This document shows, one piece after another, positions 1 through 10,500 of a DNA stretch of 64,000 nt (position 1 is the first letter of the stretch; each line of letters begins with the position of its first letter). The translations under genes and the position numbers were made by a program. This DNA comes from CAVSJR01 sp963728285. GTDB taxonomy: Bacteria; Actinomycetota; UBA4738; HRBIN12. The stretch is taken from the NCBI GenBank assembly GCA_963728285.1, contig CAVSJR010000005.1:496001-560000 (forward strand). Direction: 5' to 3'. Under the pieces are notes generated by a model that was not told where the DNA came from, ran no database searches, and was given only the letters and a program-made list of their open reading frames with translations.

Positions 1-1
1 C

Positions 2-391
2 AAGGTCCTCGGCGATGCCCGCAAGATCGTGGTGTCGAACCAGCAGCTGGAGTTCACCTGGCGGAACTCCGAGCAGCTCGAGGGCGACCTCGTCGAGGCG
101 GTCACCGCGCTGAAGAACGAGCCCGGCGACGGCGCCATCGGGATGAGCGGCTCGGTCTCCGTCGTCCGCCAGTTGCTGGCCGCGGGGCTGCTGGACGAGC
201 TGCACCTGCTGGTGCACCCGATCGCCGTCCGCAAGGGCATGCGGCTGTTCGACGAGGGCGAGGCTCCGATCCCGCTGAAGCTGGTCTCGTCCGAGACCTT
301 CGAGACAGGTGTGCTGAACCTCGTCTACGCCCCGGCCGAATCGGCCGGCAACGCCGGCTATGAGGACGCCAAGGTCCACCTGCCACAGTAG
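2..391 (+). CDS. RibD C-terminal / dihydrofolate reductase-like protein, 5' end cut by window
   Basis: The open frame enters from the left edge, so the N-terminus is missing; about 130 residues are visible. The stretch with GMSGSVSVVRQLLAAGLLDE followed by LHLLVHPIAVRKG is the nucleotide-binding strand-helix and following beta strand of the RibD C-terminal (dihydrofolate reductase fold) family, which reduces pteridine-like or deaminated riboflavin precursors with NADPH. Members of this stand-alone family in actinobacteria are common and mostly uncharacterised, so the substrate is unknown. A second member of the same family lies at 2469-3030 on the other strand, so the two may be old paralogues. 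Family call is firm; the specific reaction is not. Confidence 0.85.
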   Translation, partial: KVLGDARKIVVSNQQLEFTWRNSEQLEGDLVEAVTALKNEPGDGAIGMSGSVSVVRQLLAAGLLDELHLLVHPIAVRKGMRLFDEGEAPIPLKLVSSETFETGVLNLVYAPAESAGNAGYEDAKVHLPQ

Positions 392-631
392 GACGCGGGC
401 CGAGGACTCCCGAAGCGTCCTCCTGTTGCCGCCGTGCCTAGGAATCGCCACGGCCGGCCCGGTCGCGAACAAATGGTGCAGCCTGCCCGCCTCCCGGCCC
501 AGGGGCGTGCTGTCGAGGTAGCTCAGGCCGGTATGGCTCGCCGAAGCCCGTTTGCGTACTGTCTCATCAGGGTCTCGACGCGGGGGAGATCGTGGCCGAG
601 CGTCGGCGGCATTCTGATGGAGGGAACGGTC

Positions 632-1330
632 ATGGATGAGCCCACGGATCCGATGGCGCGCCAGATGGCGCTGACCGCACTCACCACCGAGCACTTCGTT
701 CTGCAGTCCGCGCGCATGGCCACCATCAGCGAAGCCAACGGTCGGTCGACTCTCTATCTCGGGACGCTCTCGAGCGCCACCATCGCGATCGCCTTCATCG
801 GCTCGGCGAACGAACTCGGCGACACCTTCTACCTCTTCGCCCTGACCCTGCTTCCCTCCGTATTCCTGCTGGGGATCTTCACGTTCCTGCGCTTGGTCCA
901 AACCGGGATCGAGGACTACATCTACGGCCTGGGCACGGTCCGGATCCGGGAGTACTTCATTCGCCTGGATCGTGAGGCGGCGCCGTTCTTCCTCCCGACC
1001 GACCCCGAGGGGATCAAGAAACTCCAGCGCATGGGGATGATCTCGACGAGTCCGTTCCAGGGCCTCCTGACGTCCGCGAGCATGGTGGCCTGTATCAACG
1101 CCATCGTCGGGGGCGTGGCGATCGCGCTCGCGGTCCGCTCGCTGCTGGACGCCAGCGCCCGTGTCGCTGCGGTGACGGGAGCACTGACCGCCCTGTTGTT
1201 CGCCGCGATCTTCATGGTGTACGGGATCCGGGCATTCAAGCGGGCTGCGGCCGTGGCCCCGGAGTTGTATGACTGGGAGAGCTCGGGGATCGTCGCATGG
1301 TCGGAGGAGGTCGGGGGGAAGGGCACGTAG
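632..1330 (+). CDS. Hypothetical four-helix membrane protein
   Basis: A 232-residue integral membrane protein. Two hydrophobic helices follow the N-terminal soluble part (around residues 45-85) and two more lie near residues 150-205, with a charged loop of about 60 residues between the pairs. The start at 632 is preferred over upstream in-frame starts because GGAGGG (619-624) sits seven bases before it; the frame further upstream lacks coding character. No catalytic motif was recognised. It resembles uncharacterised membrane proteins found as singletons in actinobacterial genomes. No partner gene is evident: the next gene starts about 100 bases downstream with its own ribosome site. Confidence 0.7.
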   Translation: MDEPTDPMARQMALTALTTEHFVLQSARMATISEANGRSTLYLGTLSSATIAIAFIGSANELGDTFYLFALTLLPSVFLLGIFTFLRLVQTGIEDYIYGLGTVRIREYFIRLDREAAPFFLPTDPEGIKKLQRMGMISTSPFQGLLTSASMVACINAIVGGVAIALAVRSLLDASARVAAVTGALTALLFAAIFMVYGIRAFKRAAAVAPELYDWESSGIVAWSEEVGGKGT

Positions 1331-1428
1331 CGCGTGCCGTGCGCGGCTCACCTATGATCGTTCCGGTGGGGCGTTCATGGGTGGGTCCCGATGATCCCCG
1401 CATCCGTTGCGACCGAAGGGGGGCTTTC

Positions 1429-1863
1429 GTGGACGAGGACAAGACGATCTTTCCGATGGACGTCACCGACCCTTCGTCCCGGCCCTGGAAGTTCCGCCCC
1501 CAGGGCTACCTCGTGGTGATCCTCGCCGACACGGACGAGGCGCAGCGTGCGGAAACGGCGCTCGTGGGAGAGGGCTTCGCTCACCAGGACATCAAGCTCT
1601 ACACGGGCAAGCAAATCCTCGAGAATCACGAGGAGTACATCGGCCGACGGGGGATCGCGAGCAAGGTCGTCGGCGCCGTGGCGGACGACGACGAGGGTCG
1701 GGAGCTCTACCTCGGCTACGCCCGTGAGGATCGCTCCGCGATGTGGGTGCGAATCCCCGACGAGGGCGATGTTCCCAAGGCGCTCCGGGTGCTCGCCGAC
1801 CACGACTACCTCCACACGCGCTACTACGGAGATGCATCGCAGCACGACTTCCACATCTCCTGA
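1429..1863 (+). CDS. Hypothetical soluble protein, general-stress-protein-like fold
   Basis: A 144-residue protein. The GTG at 1429 follows an A/G-rich ribosome site (AAGGGGGG) at the right distance, and the upstream extension of the frame has poor codon character. After a short leader the region beginning LVVILADTDEAQRAE looks like the 'general stress protein' type of alpha/beta ferredoxin-like fold, in which a strand is followed by a helix and the protein modulates membrane or stress responses; this similarity is only suggestive. A TATGAT hexamer at about 1353-1358 could be its promoter. Function unknown. Confidence 0.65.
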   Translation: MDEDKTIFPMDVTDPSSRPWKFRPQGYLVVILADTDEAQRAETALVGEGFAHQDIKLYTGKQILENHEEYIGRRGIASKVVGAVADDDEGRELYLGYAREDRSAMWVRIPDEGDVPKALRVLADHDYLHTRYYGDASQHDFHIS

Positions 1864-2022
1864 CCACGCGTCCGAGCGGTCGACGTCTTCGCTGACTCCG
1901 CGGGCGGACTGCCGAAATACCTGAGGACGGTTGCGCTCTTCTCGCTCCCTATGGGACGCTGCAGCGTCAGTTCGAGCGGACGCGTCAACGACGTCCGCTG
2001 ATCGTGGTCAGGAGGAAAGCAC

Positions 2023-2436
2023 GTGGCCGACCATCCGAACGTGGCAATGGTGCGCGAGAGCTTCGACGCGATGGACCGAGGTGACCTCGCCTGGCTCGAC
2101 GAGCACATGTCCGACGACATCGTCTGGCACGTGGGCGGCAACAGCAGCGCCGCCGGCACGACGCGCGGGAAGGACGCCGTGCGGCAGATGATGACGCCGC
2201 CCGGCCCCGAAACGCTGAAGATCGACCTGCACGACATCGTCGGCGGTGACGATCACGTCGTCGTGCTCGGCACGGCGGTCGTGACCGGTCCGAGCAGCGG
2301 CAAGAGCGTCGAGTACAACTTCGTCAACGTCTTCCACGTCGCAGACGGCAAGGTCACCGAGGTGTGGGGCATGGCCGAGAACGACGCCGAGGTCGACCCG
2401 ATCTGGGAGGAGCTGGCGCAAGCCTCAAGCGGCTGA
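2023..2436 (+). CDS. SnoaL/NTF2-like (ketosteroid isomerase-related) protein
   Basis: A 137-residue protein with a GTG start directly behind an AGGAGG ribosome site. The pattern of an N-terminal helix (residues 5-25), LDEHMSDDIVWHVGG, a TRGKDAV helix, then three long beta strands ending in VNVFHVADGKVTEVWGMAEN is the cone-shaped NTF2-like fold of SnoaL and ketosteroid isomerase relatives. These small proteins bind or isomerise hydrophobic small molecules; the substrate cannot be inferred. The length is typical. It stands alone, converging with the reductase gene downstream. Confidence 0.85.
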   Translation: MADHPNVAMVRESFDAMDRGDLAWLDEHMSDDIVWHVGGNSSAAGTTRGKDAVRQMMTPPGPETLKIDLHDIVGGDDHVVVLGTAVVTGPSSGKSVEYNFVNVFHVADGKVTEVWGMAENDAEVDPIWEELAQASSG

Positions 2437-2468
2437 GCTCGACTCACCTCGGCCGAGACACCGGCTCC

Positions 2469-3030
2469 TCACGTCCTCGTGCGGTAGTGGAGGTAGACGA
2501 CGCCGTTGCCGAAACGACGTTCGTCCACCAATTCGAGCTTGAGGCGAACATCGTCGGGGAAGGACCGATTGCCGCCTCCGACGACGATGGGTGTGACGAA
2601 GAGGTGCCACTCGTCGACCAATCCGGCCTTGATCGCCTGGGCGGCGAGGTCGGGGCCGCCCACGCTGATGTCACGGTTCGCCGTCGCCTTCATCTGCCGG
2701 ATCGCTTCGGGGTCGAAGTCTCGCTCGACTCGCGTCCTGGCGCTTGATGCCGGCTCCAGCGTCGTGGAGTACACGACCTTGTCGGCCGCCTTCCATATCT
2801 CCGCGTAGTCGTGCATGAAGGGCGAGCTGGTCGGCGACGATGTCCGGGCTCTCCCAGGCGACCATCACGTCGTACATCCGGCGCCCGTAGAGGTAGGTGC
2901 CGACCCGCCGCTCCAGGTCGTTCACGAAGGAGTGCACCTCCTCGTCCGGCTCGGCCCAGTCGAAGTTGCCGTCCTCGTCCGCCACGTAGCCGTCGAGCGA
3001 CATGATCGCCGAGTAGATCAGCTTGGCCAT
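2469..3030 (-). CDS. Dihydrofolate reductase / RibD-C family protein (one frame break)
   Basis: The N-terminal part (MAKLIYSAIMSLDGYVADED..., with YLYGRRMYDVMVAWES) and the C-terminal part (ISVGGPDLAAQAIKAGLVDE, then LHLFVTPIVVGGG-like strand) together make one complete 185-residue bacterial DHFR-like protein of the stand-alone RibD-C type. They lie in different frames; the break is near 2816-2823, at a GGG run, where removing one base restores DQLA-FMHDYAEIWK. The start at 3030 has a GAGGAGG-type ribosome site behind it. The likely role is NADPH-dependent reduction of an unknown pteridine or flavin-like compound. The break is probably a sequencing error because all family motifs are kept. 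Confidence 0.85.
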
Positions 3031-3191
3031 GATGAGCCTCCTCTTGCGTCGGGCGTCGACTTCACCCCTGCGAAAACGGGGAACGAGTTATAGCCTTGAG
3101 GGCATGTCCGGCGCGACCCGCCGGCCCCCGCCCCGAAAGGAGGAACCCAGGCCGCCCCCAACGCCAGGCCCGTTTTCGAACGGAGGTTCCG

Positions 3192-3664
3192 ATGCTGAAG
3201 CGCACGATCTCGCTGCTGTCCATCCTTCCCCTTCTCATCCTCGCCACGGCCGGCTCCGCATCGTCCGGGGCAGGCTACGGCGTGACCAAGCTCGTGTCCG
3301 ACGTGCCGGGCGAGGCCGCGAGCCGGAGACGGCCGCCGCGCGCCTCGTCGGTCGCGTCACGCTCAAGGAGATCGAGTTCGAGTCGGAGGCCTTCAACCGC
3401 GCGTTCACCGTCCGCGGGGACGATCCGCGGTTCGCGAGCGCCTTCGTCGACGGGCGGATGATGCAGTGGCTCCTCGAGCTGCCGAAGGGCCGGTGGGGCT
3501 TCCAGATCGCCGGCGACGCCCTGCTGTGCCATAGGACGCCTGCGGTGCTCCCGTGGGAGCTGCTCGGCGTGCTCCAAACGGGATCGGCCTTCATTGATCG
3601 GACCCCGTCCGTCGTCACCTCGCTGTATCCGGCGCCGCCGCCCATGCCGCCGGCGCCCGTGTAG
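3192..3664 (+). pseudogene. Chimeric fragment: secretion signal joined to an unrelated C-terminal domain
   Basis: The start at 3192 (ribosome site GGAGG) opens with a classical signal peptide (MLKRTISLLSILPLLILATA) and then YGVTKLVSDVPGEAA, which is how secreted TIGR03118-type beta-propeller proteins begin. After about 3322 the sequence changes frame and character to VTLKEIEFESEAFNRAF... FASAFVDGRMMQWLLELP, the C-terminal part of an unrelated cytosolic or membrane family resembling DUF3137-type proteins, which runs to the stop at 3664. A single-base error does not explain this: two gene ends have been joined, by a genomic deletion or an assembly join. Both family assignments are from memory of sequence style. 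Confidence 0.5.
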
Positions 3665-3769
3665 GCGTGGGTCGCACCCGGCCGCTCGCGCGCGCTTCCA
3701 CGGTGATCGGTGTACGTTTTACCGGATCGTGAGGGGTGAATCGGTAGCAGGCAGTCAAGGAGGGTCCCT

Positions 3770-3955
3770 ATGTGCTTGACGTGTGGATGCATGCAGGCCC
3801 ATCTCGAGATGGGCAAGATGAACATCAGATACGAGGACGTCAAGGCGGCCGCCGACGAGAACGGCCGGTCGGTGGCGGAGACGCTCGACATCATGCAACG
3901 TACCGAGGCCATAGACCGCGAAGACCATCCCGAGGAGTACAAGCCGAGCTCCTAG
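3770..3955 (+). CDS. Small Cys-containing conserved protein
   Basis: A 61-residue protein starting MCLTCGCMQAHLEMG, with a CxxCxC cluster in the first eight residues, followed by two predicted helices (YEDVKAAADENGRSVAETLDIM) and a charged tail. The ribosome site AAGGAGGG is excellent. Very similar small proteins with the same CLTCGC start and 'NIRYEDVKAAADENGRSV'-like body occur widely in actinobacteria, usually unannotated. The cysteines plus nearby histidine could bind a metal or a small iron-sulfur centre, but nothing proves this. It stands alone. Confidence 0.8.
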   Translation: MCLTCGCMQAHLEMGKMNIRYEDVKAAADENGRSVAETLDIMQRTEAIDREDHPEEYKPSS

Positions 3956-4033
3956 ATCGGCGACTCCGCTCGGGAAGGGGATGCCGGACGATGGTGCGAT
4001 GGGACGCGCCCGACGTCTGGCTGAGGGGACGGG

Positions 4034-4873
4034 TTATCTGCAGGTGACCAGCCGGTAGGCGAGTCCCGACCCGACGGCGATCGCATCCTTCCCGTAGGCG
4101 GCAACATCCGACAGCGAGTACGAAGGATCGTTGTCGGTCGTGCCCGGCAACGGAAGCGTCGCCGATGACCATCGCGTTCCGTTCCAGCCCTCCACGACTG
4201 GGAGCTGGTCGACGTCGACGCTCGGGTCGCCTCCGCGGAATGTTCCCGCAGCCCACACGCGGCCGTCGCCGGCGATGGCCATCCCCGTGAGCCAGTGCCA
4301 GTCTTCGCTTGACGGGGGGATCGCGGACACCTGCCATGACGTGCCGTCGTCGTGCATCGCGAATGGCCGCGTCGCCGACACACCGTCTCCGCGCCGGGTT
4401 CCAACGACCCAGACGTCCCGGCCCGACACCGCGACGCTCCCGAGCTCGACGGACGCCTTCGTCGCACGGGGCGAGGGCACCCAGTTCCATGTCCTACCGT
4501 TCCATCGGAAGACGGCAGGACGGACGATGACCCGGTCCGGGTCGAAGACCTCGTCCGACCGCCCACACGTTGTCCGGTCCCGAGGCGGCGACGCCCGCGA
4601 TCTGCAGATCGAGTAGCGCACCGGGTCCGGCAGCGCGAAGCGCCTCCACGAATTGCCGTCCCAGTGAGCGAGGTGCCGCATCGGCCGGATCTGGAGCGAG
4701 GGCTCGGAGCGAGTCGCCGCCGGCGCGAAGGCCTCACCGATCGTCTGGGAGATGCGGCAGTTGGTGTTTCGGCGTACAGACGATGGTCCGTAGCGTGACT
4801 GGTTCGATCCGGCTGGAACATCGGGCCAGGCGTAGCCGTCGAAGCACGGTGTCGGATCGACCGATCTGCTCGA
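4034..4873 (-). pseudogene. Truncated beta-propeller (Kelch-like) protein
   Basis: The readable part has repeated propeller blades: LAHWDGNSWRRFALP, VFRWNGRTWNWVPSP, FAMHDDGTSWQVSAIP and VVEGWNGTRWSSATLP, alternating with VAVSGRDVWVVG-like strands. Such proteins are usually secreted and of unknown function. The frame breaks near 4617 and is restored near 4560 (the blade reading GVAASGPDNVWAVG is in the other frame), which looks like two one-base errors. Upstream the frame stays open to a stop at 4874-4876 with no start codon or signal peptide, so the N-terminus is genuinely missing next to the cyclase gene start at 4922. A shorter ORF starting at ATG 4681 is what a gene caller would report. 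Confidence 0.55.
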
Positions 4874-4921
4874 TCAGTCCTCTGGCTATGAGCTGTCCTA
4901 TCGCCTTGAATACGGCGAGAG

Positions 4922-7560
4922 ATGGATCGCGCCGAGCTCCCTACCGGCACCGTCACGTTCCTCTTCACGGACATCGAGGGGTCGACGAGGCTGCTCCAAG
5001 AGCTCGGAGACCGGTACCGAGGCGTGCAGGATCGCCATACCGCCATCCTGCGGCAGGCGATCGCCGAGCACGACGGCGTCGAGGTGCGCACCGAGGGAGA
5101 CTCCTTCTTCGCGACGTTCCGGACGCCGTCGCGAGGCGCTGGGGGCCGCCGTGGCGGCGCAGCGAACCCTCGCCGCCCAAGAGTGGCCGCATGGAGGCTC
5201 GCTTCGGGTGCGCATGGGCATGCATACCGGCGAGGGGGTCCTCGGCGGGGACGACTACATCGGGCTCGATGTGAACCGGGCGGCGCGCATCGGCGCGACG
5301 GGATGGGGTGGGCAGATCGTCCTGTCCGACGCCACTCGGTCGTTGGTCCATCACGAGCTTCCCGACGGCGTCTCGATTCGAAGCCAGGGGGTCCATCGGC
5401 TCAAGGACCTCGTTCAGCCCGAGCATCTCCACGATGTGGTGATCGACGGGCTCCTCGACGAGTTCCCCGCGCTCAGGACGCTCGAGGTCCCGGTGAACCT
5501 CCCCACCGAGCCGACCTCGTTCGTGGGGCGGGAACGGGAGATCGCGCGAGGTATCGAGCTGCTCGGGCGAACGCACCTGCTCACGCTGACCGGGCCGGGA
5601 GGGACGGGGAAGACCCGGCTCGCCGTGCGCATCGCGGCCACGGTCGCCGCCACGTTTCCCGACGGGGTCGCCTTCGTCGACCTCTCGGCGATCAGCGATC
5701 CGGCCCTCGTGATCTCGACCATCGCCGCGGCCGTCGGCATCCGCGAGGAGGGGTGGGAGCGGCCGGCCCGCGAGGCGCTGGAGGATCTCGTCGCGGAGCG
5801 CGAGCTGCTGCTGGTCCTCGACAACTTCGAGCAGGTCCTGGAGGCGGCGGACGACGTTGGACGGCTGCTGGCCGTCTCCGCACGTTCGAAGGTCGTCGTG
5901 ACGAGCCGCTCGCCCCTGCGCCTCCGAGGGGAGCAGGAGCTCCGGGTGATGCCCCTGCCCGTGCCCGATGCGGGCGCCACGTCGACGGTCGAGGAACTCT
6001 CCCGGAGCGACGCGGTGGCCCTGTTCGCCCACCGTGCGGCCGCCGTGGCTCCGGACTTCGCGCTCGACGAGGCGAACGTCCGACAGGTGGCCGAGATCGG
6101 CGCACGGTTGGACGGCCTGCCCCTCGCCATCGAGCTCGCGGCATCGAGGGCGGGTCTGCTCAGCCCCTCCGCGATGCTCTCGCGGATGGAGCGCCACCTG
6201 CCGCTGCTCGACGAGGGTCCCCGGGATCTGCCCGCTCGTCAGCGGACGTTGCAGGCGACCGTCGAATGGAGCTACGACCTTCTTCCGCATCCTGAGCGCC
6301 TCCTCTTTCGGCGGCTCTCGGTCATGGTCGGCGGGACGACGCTGGAGGCGGCCGACGCCGTGTGCCTCGCGGGGGATTCAGACGGCGCCGACGTCCTGGA
6401 TCGCGTCTCCGCGCTCGTGGACAGCAGCCTCGTCCATGCGACGCGCACCGGATCCGCCGAACCCCGCTTCGACATGCTGCGGACGATTCGCGAGTTCGGC
6501 CTCGAGCGGCTCGACGCCGAGGACGATCGTGCGGCGATCGAGGGACGCCACACCGAGTGGTTCCTGCGACTGGCGGAGACGGCGGCAGCCGAAGTTCCGC
6601 GGACCCGAGATCGAGCGATGGCTGTGGGCGCTCGAGGTGGAGCACGACAACCTTCGAGCGGCCCTCCGCCGGGCGATCGAGGAGCAGGACGCGGACGTCG
6701 CGCTTCGGTTCGTGGCCTCCCTCTTCCGCTTCTGGCATCTCGCCGGTCACATCCCGGAGGGCATCCGGTGGGCGCGCGCGGCCCTGGCGCTTCCGGGGGC
6801 GTCGAGCCGGACCTCCGTCCGCGCTCGGAGCGCTGGCCACCCTCGGTGGGCTCTCCTATTGGCGGAACGAGTTCGCCGCGACCCGACGCGCCTACGAGGA
6901 GGCCCTGGAGATCAGCACAGAGCTCGAGGATCTCCCGGCGATGGCCGAGGGCTCGTACAACCTCGCGTTCGCCTACCGACTGGATCAGGACGCATCCGGC
7001 GCTCGGGAGCTGCTGGAGACGAGCTCGGGCGATGTTCGAGCGGCTGGGCGACCGTCGCGGCGTGGCCGACTGCCCTGTGGGCCCTGTCGCTCCTCGCCCG
7101 GCTCGAGGGCGACATCGTGACGGCCCGCAACCTCAGCGAGGAGGGGCTTCGCCTGCACCGCGAGCTCCGGGACATGTTCGGGGTCATCGATTCGCTGCAC
7201 GTGCGCGGGCGGGCCGCGTACGAGATGGGAGAGCTGGACGTGGCGAGGGCGAGCGTCATGGAATCCCTCGAGGTGCTGGGCTCGGCCGGGTACCGCACGG
7301 GGATCGCCATCGCGCTCGACAACCTGGCCGCCCAGGAGAACGAGCGCGGGCTGCCGATGCGCGCGGTACGACTCGGGGGAGCCTCGGAGGCGTTGCGGGA
7401 GGACGCCGGGGCGCAGGCACCGCCGGAGTTCGTGGATCTTCCCGATCCGAGAGAGAAGGCTCGAGAGACGCTGTCGACCGAGCAGATCGCGGCGGCCTGG
7501 GAGGAGGGTCGGGCCATGAACCTGGACGCGATGCTTCGCTACGCGCGCGAGGAGCCCTAG
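4922..7560 (+). CDS. Class III nucleotide cyclase fused to STAND ATPase and TPR-like region (five frame breaks)
   Basis: One gene of about 880 residues. Residues 5-165 form a class III cyclase domain: TVTFLFTDIEGSTRL carries the first metal aspartate, RTEGDSFFATF the second, and LDVNRAARI the Asn/Arg pair that stabilises the transition state. The adenine-specifying lysine of adenylyl cyclases is an arginine here, so the product is uncertain. Next comes a STAND/NB-ARC type ATPase with Walker A GPGGTGKTRL, Walker B LLLVLDNFEQ and the GLPLAIELAASR motif, then an alpha-helical region with TPR-like repeats. The frame breaks near 5130, 6597, 6820, 7020 and 7072 are each one base. In this family the C-terminal repeats sense a ligand and the ATPase transmits the signal. 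Its stop overlaps that of the convergent neighbour. Confidence 0.85.
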
Positions 7561-10500
7561 GGCCTCGCGTCCACGGGCTCGGCGAGGCGCTGGCACAGGA
7601 CGCGAATGACGCCGAGCGAGGTCTCGGGACGTTCGCGAAGGATGGACTCGAGCTGGGGCCGGCCGATCGAGAGCACACGAACGGGGCCCGTCGCCACGAG
7701 GCCCGCCATCCTCGGCCGGCTGGTGATGACCGCCATCTCGCCGATCACATCGCCCGATGAACGAACCGCGATCGTGCGCTCCTGCCCGTCGGACGTCACG
7801 ACGATCGAGACCTCACCGCTCACGATGATGTGCATGGCATCCCCGGGATCGCCCTGCTCGGCGATCGTCTCTCCATCGGAGAAGGCGTGTTCCTCCGCGA
7901 CGACGGCGATGGGTTTCAGGTCCGGCGGCGGGAGCTCGGCGAACAAGGCGACCTTCCGCAGGAAGAGCACCCGTTGCATGAGCGGCAGCGTGTCGAGCGT
8001 CTGTGTCATCGCAGCCATCCTCCTTGGGGCCGGCCAGCAGATCGGCGCACGCACGGATCCATTCGTCCGGGTCCGTGCTGAGCCGTTGGAGCCAATCCGG
8101 GTCGCTTCCTCGAGGCGCCGTCGTCTCCCACATCGACACGAGGGGGCGCACGATGTCTCGGGCGCCCACGCTTTCGATCACCTCGAGCGCGTTTGCTCGC
8201 TGTGCGGGATCGGTCACCGAGATGCTCTCCAGGGCCACGGACATCGCACCTTCGTTTCCGAGCAGCGCGGCTGCCCGCAGGCCGATCACCGCATCACGGT
8301 CGGCCCTGGCGATCAGGGAGTCTTTGAGGAGCTGCAGCCGCTCGTCGCCGTCGGGCTCGATCGCGCTCCCCAGCCGATGGCTCTCGAGCGCGCTCGCGAC
8401 CGCCCCGGCGGCGAACCGGCGGATGTCGTCCCCCAGGCCGGCCAGCGGCAGGCGCTCGAGCGCCGCCAGCGAGCCGTCCCGGCGCTCCGGCGAGGCGAGC
8501 GATCGAACGACCGGGTCGACCGCCGAGGCGCCGATCGCACCGAGCCCCTCGGCGACCGCCTGCCGCACAACCGGGCTGTCGTCCGCCAGGGCCTCGACGA
8601 GAGGGTCGAGTGCGCGCGCCCGGTCGATCGTGGCGAGGGCGCCGGCGGCCTCGGCGCGGGCGACGGCGGCCCGGTCCCCGAGCCCGGATCGCGCGAGGTC
8701 GAAGGCGCTCGGCGTCTCGACCTCCCGCACCGATCGGATACGTCGCGGCTCGGACGTCGGCATCGTCGGCGTGCGCCAGCTCGATGAGGGCTCGCTCGGC
8801 CTCCGGGTCGGCTCCATCGCCGAGGAGCAGCCCGGCGGCGCGGGCGCGGACGAACGGGTCCGAGTCGCGCAGGAGGGGACGGATCTCGCGCAGGGATTCG
8901 GTTCCGGTGCCGAGCGAGCCGATCGCGCTCAGCGCGGCCAGCCGAACCCCGGGGTCGACGTCGGCGAGCCGCTCGACGAGATCCGGCATCACGCTCGGCT
9001 CGTTCGGGAGGGAGCCGATCGCGGTCGACCGGACATCGGCATCCTCGTCGTGGAGCGCGTCCATCAGCGCCCTCCTCGCGTCCGGCGCGTCCAGCTCGCC
9101 GAGGATGTGCACCGACAACCGGCGGATGCCGGGGTCGGGGTCCGTCGACGCCGTGACCGCGACGCCGACGGCGGACGAGTCTCCCCGCGCGAGCCCGAAG
9201 GGGTCACCTCGGTCGAGCACGGATCCGAACACGTTCGGCCGGCCCTCCCGAAGCGCCTTCACGAGCTCGCGAGGATACGCTCGACGAACGCCCAGCATCG
9301 CCACGGTCGCCAGCACGGCGCACGCGAAGCCCACTCCATACAGGACGCTCGTCGACAGGGTTCGCTCACCCACGAGCGCGATCACGCCGGCGAGGATGGT
9401 TCCGACCTGGGTCGGGCCCCCGTAGAGGAAGGCGCGCGTCTGGTCGCGGCGATCGGGCGGCACCGTGTTGACGACCGCCTCCCACGCGCTGACCGCCCCG
9501 CCCTGCATCCACGCGACCTGCGCGAACCGAAAGACGAGCAGCGCCGCGAACGTCGCCTGGATCGCGAGGACGCCGAAGGCCACGACGTACAGGACCGGCA
9601 GCACGAGCATCACGGTCGGCACGCCGAAGCGCGCGAGCAGGCGGTTGCTGATGAAGAGCGACATCAGGAACGCCAGCCCGGTCGAGAGGCCGAAGAAGAC
9701 GCCGAAGAAGCCGGCGAGCTCGTCCGGTGACTCGTATCGAGCCGTCGCCGCTCGCGAGAACGGGAGGTACAGGGAGAAGAACAGGACCGAGAAGAGCACG
9801 GCGCCGACGGCCAGCCATCCCATCAGCTCCGATCGTCGAACGTATCGGAACCCCTCCCGCAGCTGTTCCATCGCACCCGCGTCGCGGCGGTGGCGAGACC
9901 GATCGGCCGCCCGCTCGCCGCCGATGGCGATCAGTGCTCTCCCGAAGACCAGGACCGGCACCAGGGTGCCGACCCACACGAGGATCAGGTTGTCCGCGCC
10001 GATGGCGGAGGCGAGCGGCCTCGTCAGCAGGCCCCCGATCACCTGGCCGAGGACGCCGCCGCCCCCGATCAAGGGGAAGAACCGTTTCGCCTGCCGCGTG
10101 TCGGTGACGATGCCCGCGAGTCCCCACACCGCGAGCCCGATCAGGAAATAGGCCGCGCCTTGGAGCAGCCAGAGCGCGGGATAGATCCCCGGGGCGTCGC
10201 CGGCGAGTCCCAGCCGACCCGCGAGCGCGACGACGGCGATCGCCAGCGGGATCAGGAGGCTCGCCCGAGCCCTGCCGAAGGTTCCGAGCAGGGCGACGAC
10301 GCCGATCGACGCCACGAACATCGTTCCGCCCAGGAGGAGATACATGACGGGCAGCTTGTCGACGCCGTAGCGTGAGAAGAAGAGGGCTTCGATGCCGCTC
10401 TGCCCGATCATCAGTCCGGCGGCTGCGAAGAACGCCGCTCCGACGGCAAGTCCCACCGTGCGGCCCTCTCCCGGCCTGAGCCCGAGCAGCCGGCTCATGC

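Noticed and set aside
102..386. Open frame on the minus strand opposite the first gene
   Set aside because: Arginine- and proline-rich translation typical of an antisense shadow in high-GC DNA; the plus-strand frame has clear RibD-C homology.
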